Source: Hyphomicrobium sp.
Lineage (GTDB): Bacteria; Pseudomonadota; Alphaproteobacteria; Rhizobiales; Hyphomicrobiaceae
Direction: 5' to 3'
Assembly: GCA_016716675.1 (NCBI GenBank)
Contig: JADJVG010000005.1
Coordinates: forward strand, 1-64,000
DNA: 64,000 nt
Shown here one piece after another: positions 41,302 through 49,093 of the stretch; within the stretch, counting starts at the first letter, position 1, and the number at the start of each line of letters is the position of its first letter. The notes under the pieces are model-generated. The model made no database searches. It saw only the letters and a list, made by a program, of their open reading frames with translations, and had not been told where the DNA came from. The position numbers and the translations under genes are program-made.

Positions 41302-42470
41302 CAGCCGTTTCGTCCTTGGTTGCGGCCGCCACGGCGCCGGCGGCGCCCAGCGCGCCAAACGCCGTCTTCCATCATCAATGTCGTCAAAATGCCCTCGCGC
41401 AGACCGCGATCGGCAACGCGCAGCCGTTCGGCTGGCCAGAAGCGCAGGATCGCTTCGAGGATCGCGCAGCCCGCGAGCACCAGATCGGCGCGCTCGCGGC
41501 CAATGCACGGCTCAGCAACGCGCTGCTCATAACTTTGGGCTAACAGCCGTGCGGTGATCTGTTCGATCTCCGGCACCTTCAGCCAGATACCATCAACTTG
41601 GTTGCGATCATAGCGTGGCAAACCAAGCAGTATGCCGGCAATCGTCGTCACCGTGCCCGAGGTGCCAAGCAGGTGAACCGGACGCCCTTCAAGGCGTTCT
41701 CTAAATCGTTGCGCGGCTTCAAACGGCGCGAGCATTTCCTGCACCGACGCGACCATCGCTTCAAAGCTTTGATCCGTAACGTTGCGCCCGTCGAACCTCT
41801 CAGCCAACGTCACAACGCCGACCGGCAGTGATGTCCACGCGACAATAGCCGCTTCTGGATTGATCCGATGGTTGGCCGTGCTGCGGCGCGCGCCGGGCTG
41901 CGTCAGATCCAGCCAGATGATCTCCGACGAGCCGCCGCCGATGTCGAACACCAGCACGTAATCGACGGCCGGATCGACGAGCGTTGCGCAGCCGGAAACC
42001 GCAAGCTTGGCTTCCGTCTCGGGCGTCAAGATTTCAAGATCGAGGCCGGTCGATGAGCGCACCCGCCCGATGAAGTCCGACCCGTTATCGGCCACGCGGC
42101 AGGCTTGTGTCGCCACCATGCGGGCGCGCGAGACACCGTGGCGTTCAAGTTTTCCGGCGCAGACTTTGAGGGCTTCGAGCGTCCGGTTCATGGCAATTTC
42201 GGAAAGCGCACCGGTCTGGCTGACGCCCTCGCCGAGTCGAATGATCCGCGAAAACGCATCGACCACGCGGAAACCGCGCCGGGACGGGCGCGCAAGCAGA
42301 AGGCGGCAGTTATTGGTGCCAAGATCGAGCGCGCCGTAAACCGGACCGTCGCCGTTGAGCGATTTGGAAGGTGCAGCTACGCCGCTGCCTGCGGAGCCAT
42401 GGCTCTGCTTCACGGTTTGCGGTCCTGGTGCGCCTGTGCGCGCATTTGGGCCTAAATCGTCAGGCTTCAC
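41301..42470 (-). CDS. Ppx/GppA phosphatase family protein
   Basis: Members hydrolyse inorganic polyphosphate or pppGpp and share the actin-like ATPase fold. The 389-residue product has the phosphate-1 motif YGALDLGTNNCRLLLARP at about 45-62, FDIGGGSSEIIWLDL at about 176-190 and LLGTSGTVTTIAGI at about 270-283. It is shorter than E. coli Ppx because it lacks the C-terminal HD-type domain; the final 15 residues are Arg/Gly-rich (RAGRRRRRGGRNQGRNG). rlmE follows with a one-base overlap, a pairing seen widely in Alphaproteobacteria. I cannot tell exopolyphosphatase from pppGpp phosphatase. Confidence 0.9.
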   Translation of the reverse strand: MKPDDLGPNARTGAPGPQTVKQSHGSAGSGVAAPSKSLNGDGPVYGALDLGTNNCRLLLARPSRRGFRVVDAFSRIIRLGEGVSQTGALSEIAMNRTLEALKVCAGKLERHGVSRARMVATQACRVADNGSDFIGRVRSSTGLDLEILTPETEAKLAVSGCATLVDPAVDYVLVFDIGGGSSEIIWLDLTQPGARRSTANHRINPEAAIVAWTSLPVGVVTLAERFDGRNVTDQSFEAMVASVQEMLAPFEAAQRFRERLEGRPVHLLGTSGTVTTIAGILLGLPRYDRNQVDGIWLKVPEIEQITARLLAQSYEQRVAEPCIGRERADLVLAGCAILEAILRFWPAERLRVADRGLREGILTTLMMEDGVWRAGRRRRRGGRNQGRNG

Positions 42471-42675
42471 TGCGTATCTCCAGGGCTCGGTCTGACGCTA
42501 GCTCCCCGTGGGGGAACCCAGCGCGCTCATCAAGCCGGTGTCTGGACCAAAGTTGAGAGGCAGTCTAACAGCTTGCGCCAAGACGTAAAGCCGTTCTGCT
42601 CCGTGTGCGTGGTATTTCAAGCTCTTCCAAGCGTTAACGCCGTGGTAAATGTTGATGGATCTTGGGCCTAGAACG

Positions 42676-43518
42676 ATGTCCAGTAAGGCTCGCACGCCGC
42701 TGATTGCCGTCCTTGCCGTCCTAGCGCTGGCACAGGCCGTCAGCAGCACGCAATCGCAAGAGGCTTCGAGGGAACCGGCGCCAGCAGCCAACGTCGCGCG
42801 TCGCTTGATCGACGGTTATCCGGGCATCGTGACTGGCGTGGAGGGCAATGCGGTCATCTTCGCTGACGGAACGACATTGCCGCTCGACGATGGCAAGAGC
42901 GAAAAGCCGTTTGCGGCTTGGCTAGCGAACCCCGACATCGAGGATATGCTCCGCCTACCGTATCCGGTGGGCGCGCCGGCCACGGCGCCGCCTCGAAACT
43001 TCGATCCCGGACGCGCGCGCAACGCTGCCTTCTTTGCCAAGGTCTACGGCGATTGCAAGGCGCACGAGGTCGAAGCCAAACTGGAAAGCGTCGTCTGGCT
43101 TCCGGCCAAGTACGGCCGGACGATCAAGGTGACCGCCATCAACGGCGTCGCCGCCAAACTGCGCGCGATCAGCGCCGAACTCGACCGGCTAGGACCTCAG
43201 TTTGATGTCGATCTGTTTCCGATTGGCGGCACCTATGCGTGTCGCAACGTCGCCGGCACGGCCTCCCGCTCGACGCACGCTTACGGCATCGCCATCGACA
43301 TCGCCCTCAAGCATGCCCACTACTGGAGATGGGAGAAGCAGCGGCCGGACGGCACGATTGCTTACAGGAACGCTATTCCCATGGAGATTGTCGCCGTGTT
43401 CGAGAAGCACGGCTTCATCTGGGGCGGGCGCTGGTATCACCACGACTCGATGCACTTCGAGTACCGCCCTGAGTTGCTGGGGCAGCCTTCGCCGCCTGCC
43501 ACGACGCAAAAGCCCTGA
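42676..43518 (+). CDS. M15-type D-alanyl-D-alanine carboxypeptidase-like exported protein
   Basis: The 280-residue product starts MSSKARTPLIAVLAVLALAQAVSS with a signal peptide. It contains the Peptidase_M15_4 zinc motif: GTYACRNVAGTASRSTHAYGIAIDIA (His and Asp ligands in SxHxxGxAID) and HGFIWGGRWYHHDSMHFEYRPELL (His ligand in MHFEYRPEL). Enzymes of this fold trim peptidoglycan stem peptides. The N-terminal 90 residues (ARRLIDGYPGIVTGVEGNAVIFADGTTLP ... LRLPYPVG) are the usual extension of this group. The exact start is uncertain; an ATG at 42649 is in frame. It stands alone before tRNA-Gln. Confidence 0.85.
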   Translation: MSSKARTPLIAVLAVLALAQAVSSTQSQEASREPAPAANVARRLIDGYPGIVTGVEGNAVIFADGTTLPLDDGKSEKPFAAWLANPDIEDMLRLPYPVGAPATAPPRNFDPGRARNAAFFAKVYGDCKAHEVEAKLESVVWLPAKYGRTIKVTAINGVAAKLRAISAELDRLGPQFDVDLFPIGGTYACRNVAGTASRSTHAYGIAIDIALKHAHYWRWEKQRPDGTIAYRNAIPMEIVAVFEKHGFIWGGRWYHHDSMHFEYRPELLGQPSPPATTQKP

Positions 43519-43737
43519 ACAGCGATTCCGCGCCGGCGCGCCATCCACGGCGGATTGCAGCGCCGCCGCCAGCCGTCCCGCGTAGCGCAATCCGCAGCAT
43601 TGTCCGGCGCAAGCAGCCGGGCCGCATTGCGGCAACCGCACCCCTCGGGAAATCTCGCGCTGGCGCTTGCAATCGACCCCTGCGGCGGGTAGAAGGCGGT
43701 TCCGCTGCCGCCTTCGGGCCCGGCCGATCCTGAGCTT

Positions 43738-43811
43738 TGGGGGATCGTCTAATGGTAGGACTGCAGACTCTGACTCTGCCTGTCTAGGTTCGAATCCTAG
43801 TCCCCCAGCCA
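43738..43811 (+). tRNA. tRNA-Gln (anticodon CUG)
   Basis: A complete 74-base cloverleaf can be drawn. The acceptor stem is TGGGGGA paired with TCCCCCA followed by G and an encoded CCA. The D arm has TCGTCTAATGGTAGGA, the anticodon stem is GCAGA/TCTGC around loop CTCTGAC with anticodon CTG, and the T arm has TAGGTTCGAATCCTA. It reads CAG codons. It marks the left edge of the accessory stretch; I saw no second copy of its 3' end in the window. Confidence 0.95.
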
Positions 43812-43856
43812 ATGAAATCAGATAGTTAGCGTCACGCCTTGGCCTCATCGATAGGC

Positions 43857-44335
43857 TCAGTGGGTTGAACGAAGGAGTGTGTCACGCGGTTGTTGGATTG
43901 ACCACAGCAACGCTTGTTCTAGTCTGTCGTTGCCCCAAAACAGCTCACCATCTGCGGTCGCAAATGATGGTGCGCCGAACACCCCCGGCGCAATCGCCTC
44001 ATCCGTAGACTGTTTGAGCGCGGCCTTGATGTTGTCGGTCTGGGAACCGCGGAACGCTTCCTGTGGATCGCCGCCGCGTGCCGCCATCAATTCGAGCAGT
44101 AGGTCCCCATCGTCAATCTGGCGGCCTTCGCCAAACTCCGCCACATAGACCGCCTTCGAGAAGGACTACCCCCAACCCCGAGACATGCCAAACGTCGCAA
44201 TTCGCGCTGCAAGGAGGCCGTTCTGCGGGAATGGATTTGGGCGCTGAAAGGGAATCTCCATCTCACCGCATATGCGATTCAAGTCGCGCCACATGTAGGC
44301 ACCTTTGGCAGCATGAAGATTGAATGGCGAGTTGA
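43857..44335 (-). pseudogene. 2-hydroxychromene-2-carboxylate isomerase/DsbA-like protein, decayed
   Basis: Translating the minus strand in one frame gives AKGAYMWRDLNRICGEMEIP, PQNGLLAARIATFG, then GWG, a TAG stop at about 44168-44170. It continues SFSKAVYVAEFGEGRQIDDGDLLL, APGVFGAPSFATADGELFWGNDRLE and ends at 43857. This order matches the C-terminal two thirds of glutathione-dependent HCCA isomerases (thioredoxin fold of the DsbA family), including the conserved GVFGxPSF and the GxDRL motif. The N-terminal thioredoxin part before AKGAY is missing or unrecognisable and there is an in-frame stop, so it is a remnant. It lies just downstream of tRNA-Gln, a usual place for gene debris. Confidence 0.7.
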
Positions 44336-44930
44336 CAACTCTTGAGCCTTAAAAATTGGCCACAGTAGAAATGGCCGCCATTTGACGCCGACCCCTTCCC
44401 GCATTGCGAGCGCATTAATGCGCAGTGCAGCGGGATAGGAGTACGTCGACGCGAACTCTTACCAGAACGTCAGCAGCGGCCTGTCATCCCGTCTGTCTGG
44501 CGCACTTGCGTCCGAGATATGTGATGCGCGCGACATTACTTTCTCACCGATGCCACCGGATCTAAGGTCGTTGCCTCATCCGCTCATAAGGATAGGCCCA
44601 GGCTGACTTTTGCTCTGATCGTTCGGCAGGGCAAGGATCACATGCTGCGTACATAAATCGTCCGGCGTGCAGTTGGCGAGATCAGCGGCACGTATCGGAA
44701 AGCTTCGCTGTGCCGCTTCGTGTCGACAAAAGCGCCCCTCAACTATTTGTATACTTGAAGCGGCTTGAAGATCGAAATTCACATTCATATCTCTTCGAAT
44801 AGGCAGGTGGCAGTTCAATACCGCGTGCCAGAAATCGAATTCACAACTCTGGGCTACGCCGGTTGCCGCACTTCGCGTGCGCCGCCGCCCCTTGTCGACT
44901 TTTCAAAATCAAAATCGTTGGATCGCAATC
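44336..44930. other. Gene-poor stretch upstream of the cytochrome gene
   Basis: I support no gene in these 595 bases. GCGCATTAATGCGC at 44410-44423 is a perfect 14-base palindrome that could bind a regulator. The promoter of the cytochrome gene should be in the last 100 bases. Confidence 0.4.
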
Positions 44931-45467
44931 ATGATGAAAATCTCGCGATGTCTCGCTCTTGCGCTCGCGTTGCCGCTGCTTGGCAGCGCTGGAGGCGTGC
45001 CGGCACATGCGGCCGACCAGGGCCCCTCCAAATCCGCAGCCGTTAAAAACGTCGATGGCCTGTATCTCGACGCAAAGGGCAATCCGACGTACAAAATAGC
45101 GCCGGACGGAACCGTCGATTGGCACACGTTTTCCGGGTTCCGCCGCTTTAACGGAACCTGTGAAGTGTGCCACGGCCCAGACGGCGCAGGATCGAGCTTT
45201 GGCCCAGACCTCACCAACTCGTTGAAGACCATGAGTTACGACGACTTCACGGCGACTGTCGTCGCTGGGCGAACGAACGTATCGGCTTCGCAGGACCTCG
45301 TCATGCCGACGTTCGGCACCAATAAGAACGTCATGTGTTATCTCAACGACATCTACGTCTATTTGCGCGCTAGGTCCGACGGCGTTGTCGGCCGCGGCCG
45401 GCCACAGCACCACGAGGAAAAACCTCCGGCTGCAATAAAGGCCGAGAACGAATGCATGGGCCCCTGA
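44931..45467 (+). CDS. Methanol metabolism-related c-type cytochrome (four-cysteine type)
   Basis: The 178-residue product has a signal peptide (CLALALALPLLGSAGGVPAHAA), one haem c site CEVCH (Cys77, Cys80, His81), and a probable axial Met125 in LVMPTFG. Two extra cysteines at 136 (NVMCYL) and 175 (ENECMGP) form the four-cysteine pattern of TIGR03874. The motif DGTVDWHTFSGFRRFNGTCEVCHGPDG is typical of that family, found beside lanthanide- or calcium-dependent methanol dehydrogenase genes and thought to take electrons from the quinoprotein. No dehydrogenase gene is in this window. The relay-system genes downstream support the assignment. The start at 44931 has a weak ribosome site. Confidence 0.85.
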   Translation: MMKISRCLALALALPLLGSAGGVPAHAADQGPSKSAAVKNVDGLYLDAKGNPTYKIAPDGTVDWHTFSGFRRFNGTCEVCHGPDGAGSSFGPDLTNSLKTMSYDDFTATVVAGRTNVSASQDLVMPTFGTNKNVMCYLNDIYVYLRARSDGVVGRGRPQHHEEKPPAAIKAENECMGP

Positions 45468-45832
45468 CCGAATGAAGATCGCTCTGCGCGGGTTGGTGTC
45501 CTGTGTAGAGGAATGCCAAGCGTTCTTTTGGCTTCATCGGCGAACACAGGAAGCAAGGGCGACAACGCTAACGTGTGAACGTCCTGACATCGTGGCCGCA
45601 CGCATATGCTGTCTGCATCCGCACGCACGCCGTCAACGCCCCCTGTCCACCACCCACAGCTATGGGTCTTAGAGGCATTCGGCGCCAGTCAGCCCACGAT
45701 GGGCCCGCATGCCCCATGATGGGGTTGGTGTCGCGCCCATTGATCGGCTGCTATCCAGGAGCAATCGCAAGCGATCTCCGTGTTGCGGTGGCCCCAATGG
45801 GGCGCCAGTAGAAACGACGCGTTGATAAAGGC
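45468..45832. other. Intergenic region with two G/C palindromes
   Basis: There is no supported gene between the cytochrome and tetR genes. Two similar near-palindromes stand out: CCCCATGATGGGG at 45712-45724 and GCCCCAATGGGGC at 45791-45803. They may be related repeats or operator sites. Confidence 0.4.
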
Positions 45833-45858
45833 TTGACAGCCTACCAAGTAGTCGGTAG
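45833..45858 (+). promoter_or_regulatory. tetR promoter and probable autoregulatory operator
   Basis: TTGACA at 45833-45838 is a perfect -35 hexamer. It is followed by the dyad CTACCAAGTAGTCGGTAG at 45841-45858 (arms CTACC/GGTAG), whose TACC...GGTA layout is typical of TetR operators. The site is ten bases before the tetR start, so the repressor probably blocks its own promoter. The -10 element is weak (TAGTTT). Confidence 0.6.
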
Positions 45859-45867
45859 TTTTGCATT

Positions 45868-46437
45868 ATGGCTCAAGCTGATACCAAGACTGCGCTATTG
45901 ACCGAGGCCGAAAGGCTGATCCGGACCAAGGGGTATGCTGCGTTCAGCTACGCCGATTTGTCGGAGAGCGTCGGCATCCGTAAGGCCAGCATCCACCATC
46001 ACTTTCCGACCAAGGAAGACTTGGGCACGACCCTCATCGACAGCTATCTCGAGCGCTTCGTGGCGGAGCTAGAAGAGTTGGCCGCACGTTCAATCAGTCC
46101 AACCCGGAAGCTTCTGGCCTACGGAGATCTGTTCGCGACCAGCTTGAAAGATGGCCAAATGCCGTTGTGTGGCGCTCTCGCCGCGGATGCCGCCTACCTT
46201 CCCGCCTCCATGCAGCGGCGCACGAAGAAGTTCTTTGAACTTCACCTCGCGTGGCTCGAAAGGATTCTGTCCGACGCGCTTGCAGCCAGAGAGATCGAGG
46301 CTGGCCAGACGCCGAAGGCCTGTGCCCTATTGCTCCTCAGCACACTGCAAGGCGCAAGCGTTGTCGCTTGGGCGCTGAAAGATCCGTCGGTGGTTAAGCC
46401 TGCCTATCGGCTGGTCATTGAACGACTAGCCGCGTAA
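45868..46437 (+). CDS. TetR/AcrR family transcriptional regulator
   Basis: The 189-residue product begins MAQADTKTALLTEAERLIRTKGYAAFSYADLSESVGIRKASIHHHFPTKEDLG, a complete N-terminal TetR helix-turn-helix with the typical KASIHHHFPTKE recognition region. The C-terminal ligand-binding domain (QMPLCGALAADAAYLPASMQRR ... LLLLSTLQGASVVAWAL) resembles the NemR-like group that senses electrophiles or aldehydes. Cys59 is not conserved enough to predict the ligand. The gene reads toward the metallohydrolase, SoxYZ-like and AhpD-like genes, so it may control them, with formaldehyde or another alcohol-oxidation product as a conceivable signal (inference). Confidence 0.85.
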   Translation: MAQADTKTALLTEAERLIRTKGYAAFSYADLSESVGIRKASIHHHFPTKEDLGTTLIDSYLERFVAELEELAARSISPTRKLLAYGDLFATSLKDGQMPLCGALAADAAYLPASMQRRTKKFFELHLAWLERILSDALAAREIEAGQTPKACALLLLSTLQGASVVAWALKDPSVVKPAYRLVIERLAA

Positions 46438-46475
46438 TTTTTTGCCCCGCTACCCTACCTACTGGACGGAAGGTT

Positions 46476-47498
46476 ATGTGTTCACCCGACCAACTGCGAA
46501 GCCCTGGCACGACCAGTGAATGCGAAACCAACGCGGTGGCGCATGTGCTTGGCCGGTGCTCTTGCCGGCGAACGCTGCTGAAATCAGCGCTTGCATTCAC
46601 CCTTGCTCCGCTGATCGGCAGAGCGCCCGCCTTGGCAAGTACCACGCTGGCGCTTAGTGAGATTGCGCCGGGCATCTTCGTGCATCAGGGCCGCTACGAA
46701 TTGCAGTCGCCCGAAAATCGCGGCGACATGTCGAATGCCAGCGTCATCATCGGCAACGACGCCGTCGCGGTCATCGATACGCTGGGCAGCGCCCAGATCG
46801 GACGTGAGTTGCGGGCCGCCATCAAGGCAATCACCGATAAACCGATCCGCTATGTCATCAACACGCACATGCATCCCGACCACTTGTTCGGCAACGTGGC
46901 GTTTAAGGACGACAACCCGGCGTTCGTCGGCCATCACAAACTGAGACGCGGGCTTGAGGCGCGCAGCCAGAGCTATATGGCGTCGAGCAAGGACATGCTG
47001 GGTGATGACGCCTTCGCAGGTTCCGAGATCATATACCCAACGATGAGCGTCGACGATACGCTGACGCTTGACCTGGGTGGCAGGTCTCTCGTGTGCGAGG
47101 CGCAGAAGACCGCCCACACCGACAACGATCTGATCATCACCGACAGCAAAACCGACACCGCGTTCTTCGGCGACCTTCTGTTCTCAGGCCATATACCGAC
47201 GCTCGACGGTTCACTGCGAGGTTGGCTAGCGCTGATCGATCAGCTCGAAGGCCGCAAAGTGGCGCGCGTGGTTCCCGGTCACGGTCCGCATGCCATGCAG
47301 CTTCCCGGCGCGATTCTGCCGGAGAAGCAATACTGGTCCGTCGTTGCCGCCGATGTGCGCAAGTTCATCAAGGACGGCAAAGACTTGATGGAAGCGACGA
47401 AAACAGCCGGACAATCCGAGCGTCCCAACTGGGCGCTGTTTGACCAGTATCACGTCCGCAACGTGACGGCGGCGTTCGCTGAACTGGAATGGGAATGA
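46476..47498 (+). CDS. Quinoprotein relay system zinc metallohydrolase (MBL fold)
   Basis: This family (TIGR04559 type) is found with PQQ-dependent dehydrogenases and their cytochromes and is thought to help electron relay or cofactor handling; the reaction is unknown. The 340-residue product has a twin-arginine-like signal (SCRRTLLKSALAFTLAPLIGRAPALA), then APGIFVHQGRYELQSPENRGDMSNASVIIG. The metallo-beta-lactamase zinc motif is NTHMHPDHLFGN (HxHxDH), with GDLLFSGHIPTLDGSLRGWL and VVPGHGP supplying further ligands. It follows tetR by 38 bases and precedes the SoxYZ-like gene by 28, so the three are probably one unit. Confidence 0.88.
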   Translation: MCSPDQLRSPGTTSECETNAVAHVLGRCSCRRTLLKSALAFTLAPLIGRAPALASTTLALSEIAPGIFVHQGRYELQSPENRGDMSNASVIIGNDAVAVIDTLGSAQIGRELRAAIKAITDKPIRYVINTHMHPDHLFGNVAFKDDNPAFVGHHKLRRGLEARSQSYMASSKDMLGDDAFAGSEIIYPTMSVDDTLTLDLGGRSLVCEAQKTAHTDNDLIITDSKTDTAFFGDLLFSGHIPTLDGSLRGWLALIDQLEGRKVARVVPGHGPHAMQLPGAILPEKQYWSVVAADVRKFIKDGKDLMEATKTAGQSERPNWALFDQYHVRNVTAAFAELEWE

Positions 47499-47526
47499 GA
47501 AACAAAAAGGGTGGAGATTTAGGGCA

Positions 47527-48360
47527 ATGAAAACGCAATGGCACGCACTTACAAAATTTGCAGCCGCCGTCGTTATGGCCGCGAGCTTTGGCGCACACAT
47601 GTGCAGCACGGCCCGCGCCGACGACGACATCTGGCTGCAACTGCAGAAAGACGTATTTGGAACGCGCTTGATCCAGGAGGACGACGGAACCGTCGCTATC
47701 GATGCTCCGGTGAGAGCAGAGGACGCGGCGGTTGTGCCGATCACCATCCGCGTTTCGCCAACCGTCAAAGGCCCCTTGAAGGCGATGTGGTTGATCATCG
47801 ACAAGAACCCCGCTCCGGTGGCATTGGCAATCACCTTCGGACCGGCAGCAGGTCAAGATGGTGGATGGCGCCAATTTGCGACCCGCGTGCGAATGGACTC
47901 GTATTCCAATGTTCACGCCGTTGTCGAAACGGCTGATGGCGCGCTGCACATGAAGAAGGTGTTCGTAAAGGCATCTGGCGGCTGCTCCGCGCCGGCGCCG
48001 AAGGATTCAGACAGAGCCGATGACGATCTCGGCAAGACGCTGGTCAAAAACTTCGAGCCCGCGGATCATAATGCAGCGTTCCGCGAAGCGCAGATCATGA
48101 TCAAGCACCCCAACAACAACGGTATGCAGATGGATCCTCTGACGCGGAACTATGTACCTGCGCGCTTTATCCGCGAGGTGAAAGTGATGCGTGGCGCCGA
48201 TCTGGTATTCACCGCAATGACGAGCTTTTCGATCTCCACCAATCCGAATTTCCGCTTCACCTATGACAACGCGAAAGACAGCACTCTGGACGTGACATCC
48301 GTCGATACAGACGAGACGACGTTCGTTGGCCGCTCCAAGCAAGTGGCCGCCATACAGTAA
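47527..48360 (+). CDS. Quinoprotein dehydrogenase-associated SoxYZ-like carrier
   Basis: This family (TIGR04557) fuses a SoxY-like and a SoxZ-like domain and occurs beside quinoprotein alcohol dehydrogenases; its cargo is unknown. The 277-residue product has a signal peptide (FAAAVVMAASFGAHMCSTARA) and a SoxY-like domain to about 155 ending in KASGGCSAP. Cys153 in the GGC motif corresponds to the swinging-arm cysteine of SoxY that carries sulfur intermediates. A SoxZ-like immunoglobulin fold runs from about 185 to the end (KHPNNNGMQMDPLTRNYVPARFIREVKV). It is part of the relay operon. Unlike true SoxY, the cysteine is not at the C-terminus because of the fusion. Confidence 0.88.
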   Translation: MKTQWHALTKFAAAVVMAASFGAHMCSTARADDDIWLQLQKDVFGTRLIQEDDGTVAIDAPVRAEDAAVVPITIRVSPTVKGPLKAMWLIIDKNPAPVALAITFGPAAGQDGGWRQFATRVRMDSYSNVHAVVETADGALHMKKVFVKASGGCSAPAPKDSDRADDDLGKTLVKNFEPADHNAAFREAQIMIKHPNNNGMQMDPLTRNYVPARFIREVKVMRGADLVFTAMTSFSISTNPNFRFTYDNAKDSTLDVTSVDTDETTFVGRSKQVAAIQ

Positions 48361-48380
48361 GAAAACAGAAAGGAAAGACC

Positions 48381-48722
48381 ATGTCGTTGTTAGATTGGAA
48401 GACATACAGGACTGCACTGCTCGGCCGGATTGGTGACTTGGGAAAACTGTCACCCGATTCCGTGGGCGGGTATCTGATGGCCAGCGGCGCGGGCGCCAAG
48501 ACCGGGCATTTGGATGAGAAGACCCGGCAATTGATTTCGCTCGCGGTCGCGGTGACCACGCGATGCGACGGATGCATTTCCGTGCATTCTCAAAAGGCCG
48601 TCCAGAACGGCGCGACCAAAGACGAAATCGCAGAGGCGCTCGGCGTTGCTATTGCGATGAACGCCGGCGCGGCCCTCGTCTACTCCGCCCGTGCCTTAGA
48701 CGCAGTCGATAACGCCGCCTAG
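48381..48722 (+). CDS. Carboxymuconolactone decarboxylase/AhpD-like protein
   Basis: AhpD-fold proteins are small helical peroxidase or disulfide reductase proteins. The 113-residue product has the redox site RCDGCISVH (Cys62, Cys65, His69) in the family signature KTRQLISLAVAVTTRCDGCISVHSQKAVQNGATKDEIAEALGVA. It has no signal peptide, so it acts in the cytosol, unlike its neighbours. It is 20 bases after the SoxYZ-like gene, behind GGAAAG, and is the last gene of the operon, followed by a hairpin. A role in protection from aldehyde or peroxide stress during alcohol oxidation is inference. Confidence 0.88.
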   Translation: MSLLDWKTYRTALLGRIGDLGKLSPDSVGGYLMASGAGAKTGHLDEKTRQLISLAVAVTTRCDGCISVHSQKAVQNGATKDEIAEALGVAIAMNAGAALVYSARALDAVDNAA

Positions 48723-48730
48723 AACATATC

Positions 48731-48761
48731 GCGTAGAAGGCGTCAGAGATGCCTTCTACGC
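48731..48761 (+). terminator. Hairpin after the AhpD-like gene
   Basis: GCGTAGAAGGC and GCCTTCTACGC form a perfect 11-pair stem with a nine-base loop, eight bases after the stop codon. No T run follows, so it is either a weak intrinsic terminator or a 3'-end-protecting structure. Confidence 0.6.
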
Positions 48762-49093
48762 CGCTCCTCGCGCTTCTCGCCTCCTCTAGATACTGCGCGG
48801 GGGCTTTTCACTTCCAACGCGTGCACCACCAACAAGATGTGTTGCATCAGCCATCGGAGCGATCGCTGAGCCTTGGGTTGGACGAAGCCACCGCTCAGGG
48901 CACCGCATTCTGCCCCTGACGCATCAGATGTCTCGATTCCGCATCGAATTGTACGGATAATTTATCTGACATTTAAAATGTGTAAGGAATGAATGGAAAA
49001 CCAATAATCCTCTACTGCATGTCTATCAATAAACTTTCGATATAGATTGGGTGTATTCCAAATTTACATTTGGCGGTTACGCCCGAGGCACTC
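48762..49093. other. AT-rich intergenic region upstream of the pilus genes
   Basis: About 330 bases without a supported gene. The part from 48940 to 49075 is much richer in A and T than the rest of the window and should contain the tadG promoter; no clear hexamers can be fixed. Confidence 0.45.

Noticed and set aside
44063..44323. Plus-strand frame of 86 residues opposite the decayed isomerase
   Set aside because: The minus strand carries recognisable family sequence over the same bases; the plus-strand frame is its shadow.
44576..44818. Minus-strand frame of 80 residues in the gap before the cytochrome gene
   Set aside because: No ribosome site, family or signal peptide; it is in a gene-poor region where random frames of this size are expected.
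45472..45672. Plus-strand frame of 66 residues directly after the cytochrome gene
   Set aside because: Starts five bases after the stop but has no ribosome site and an unlikely composition with scattered Cys, His and Arg.
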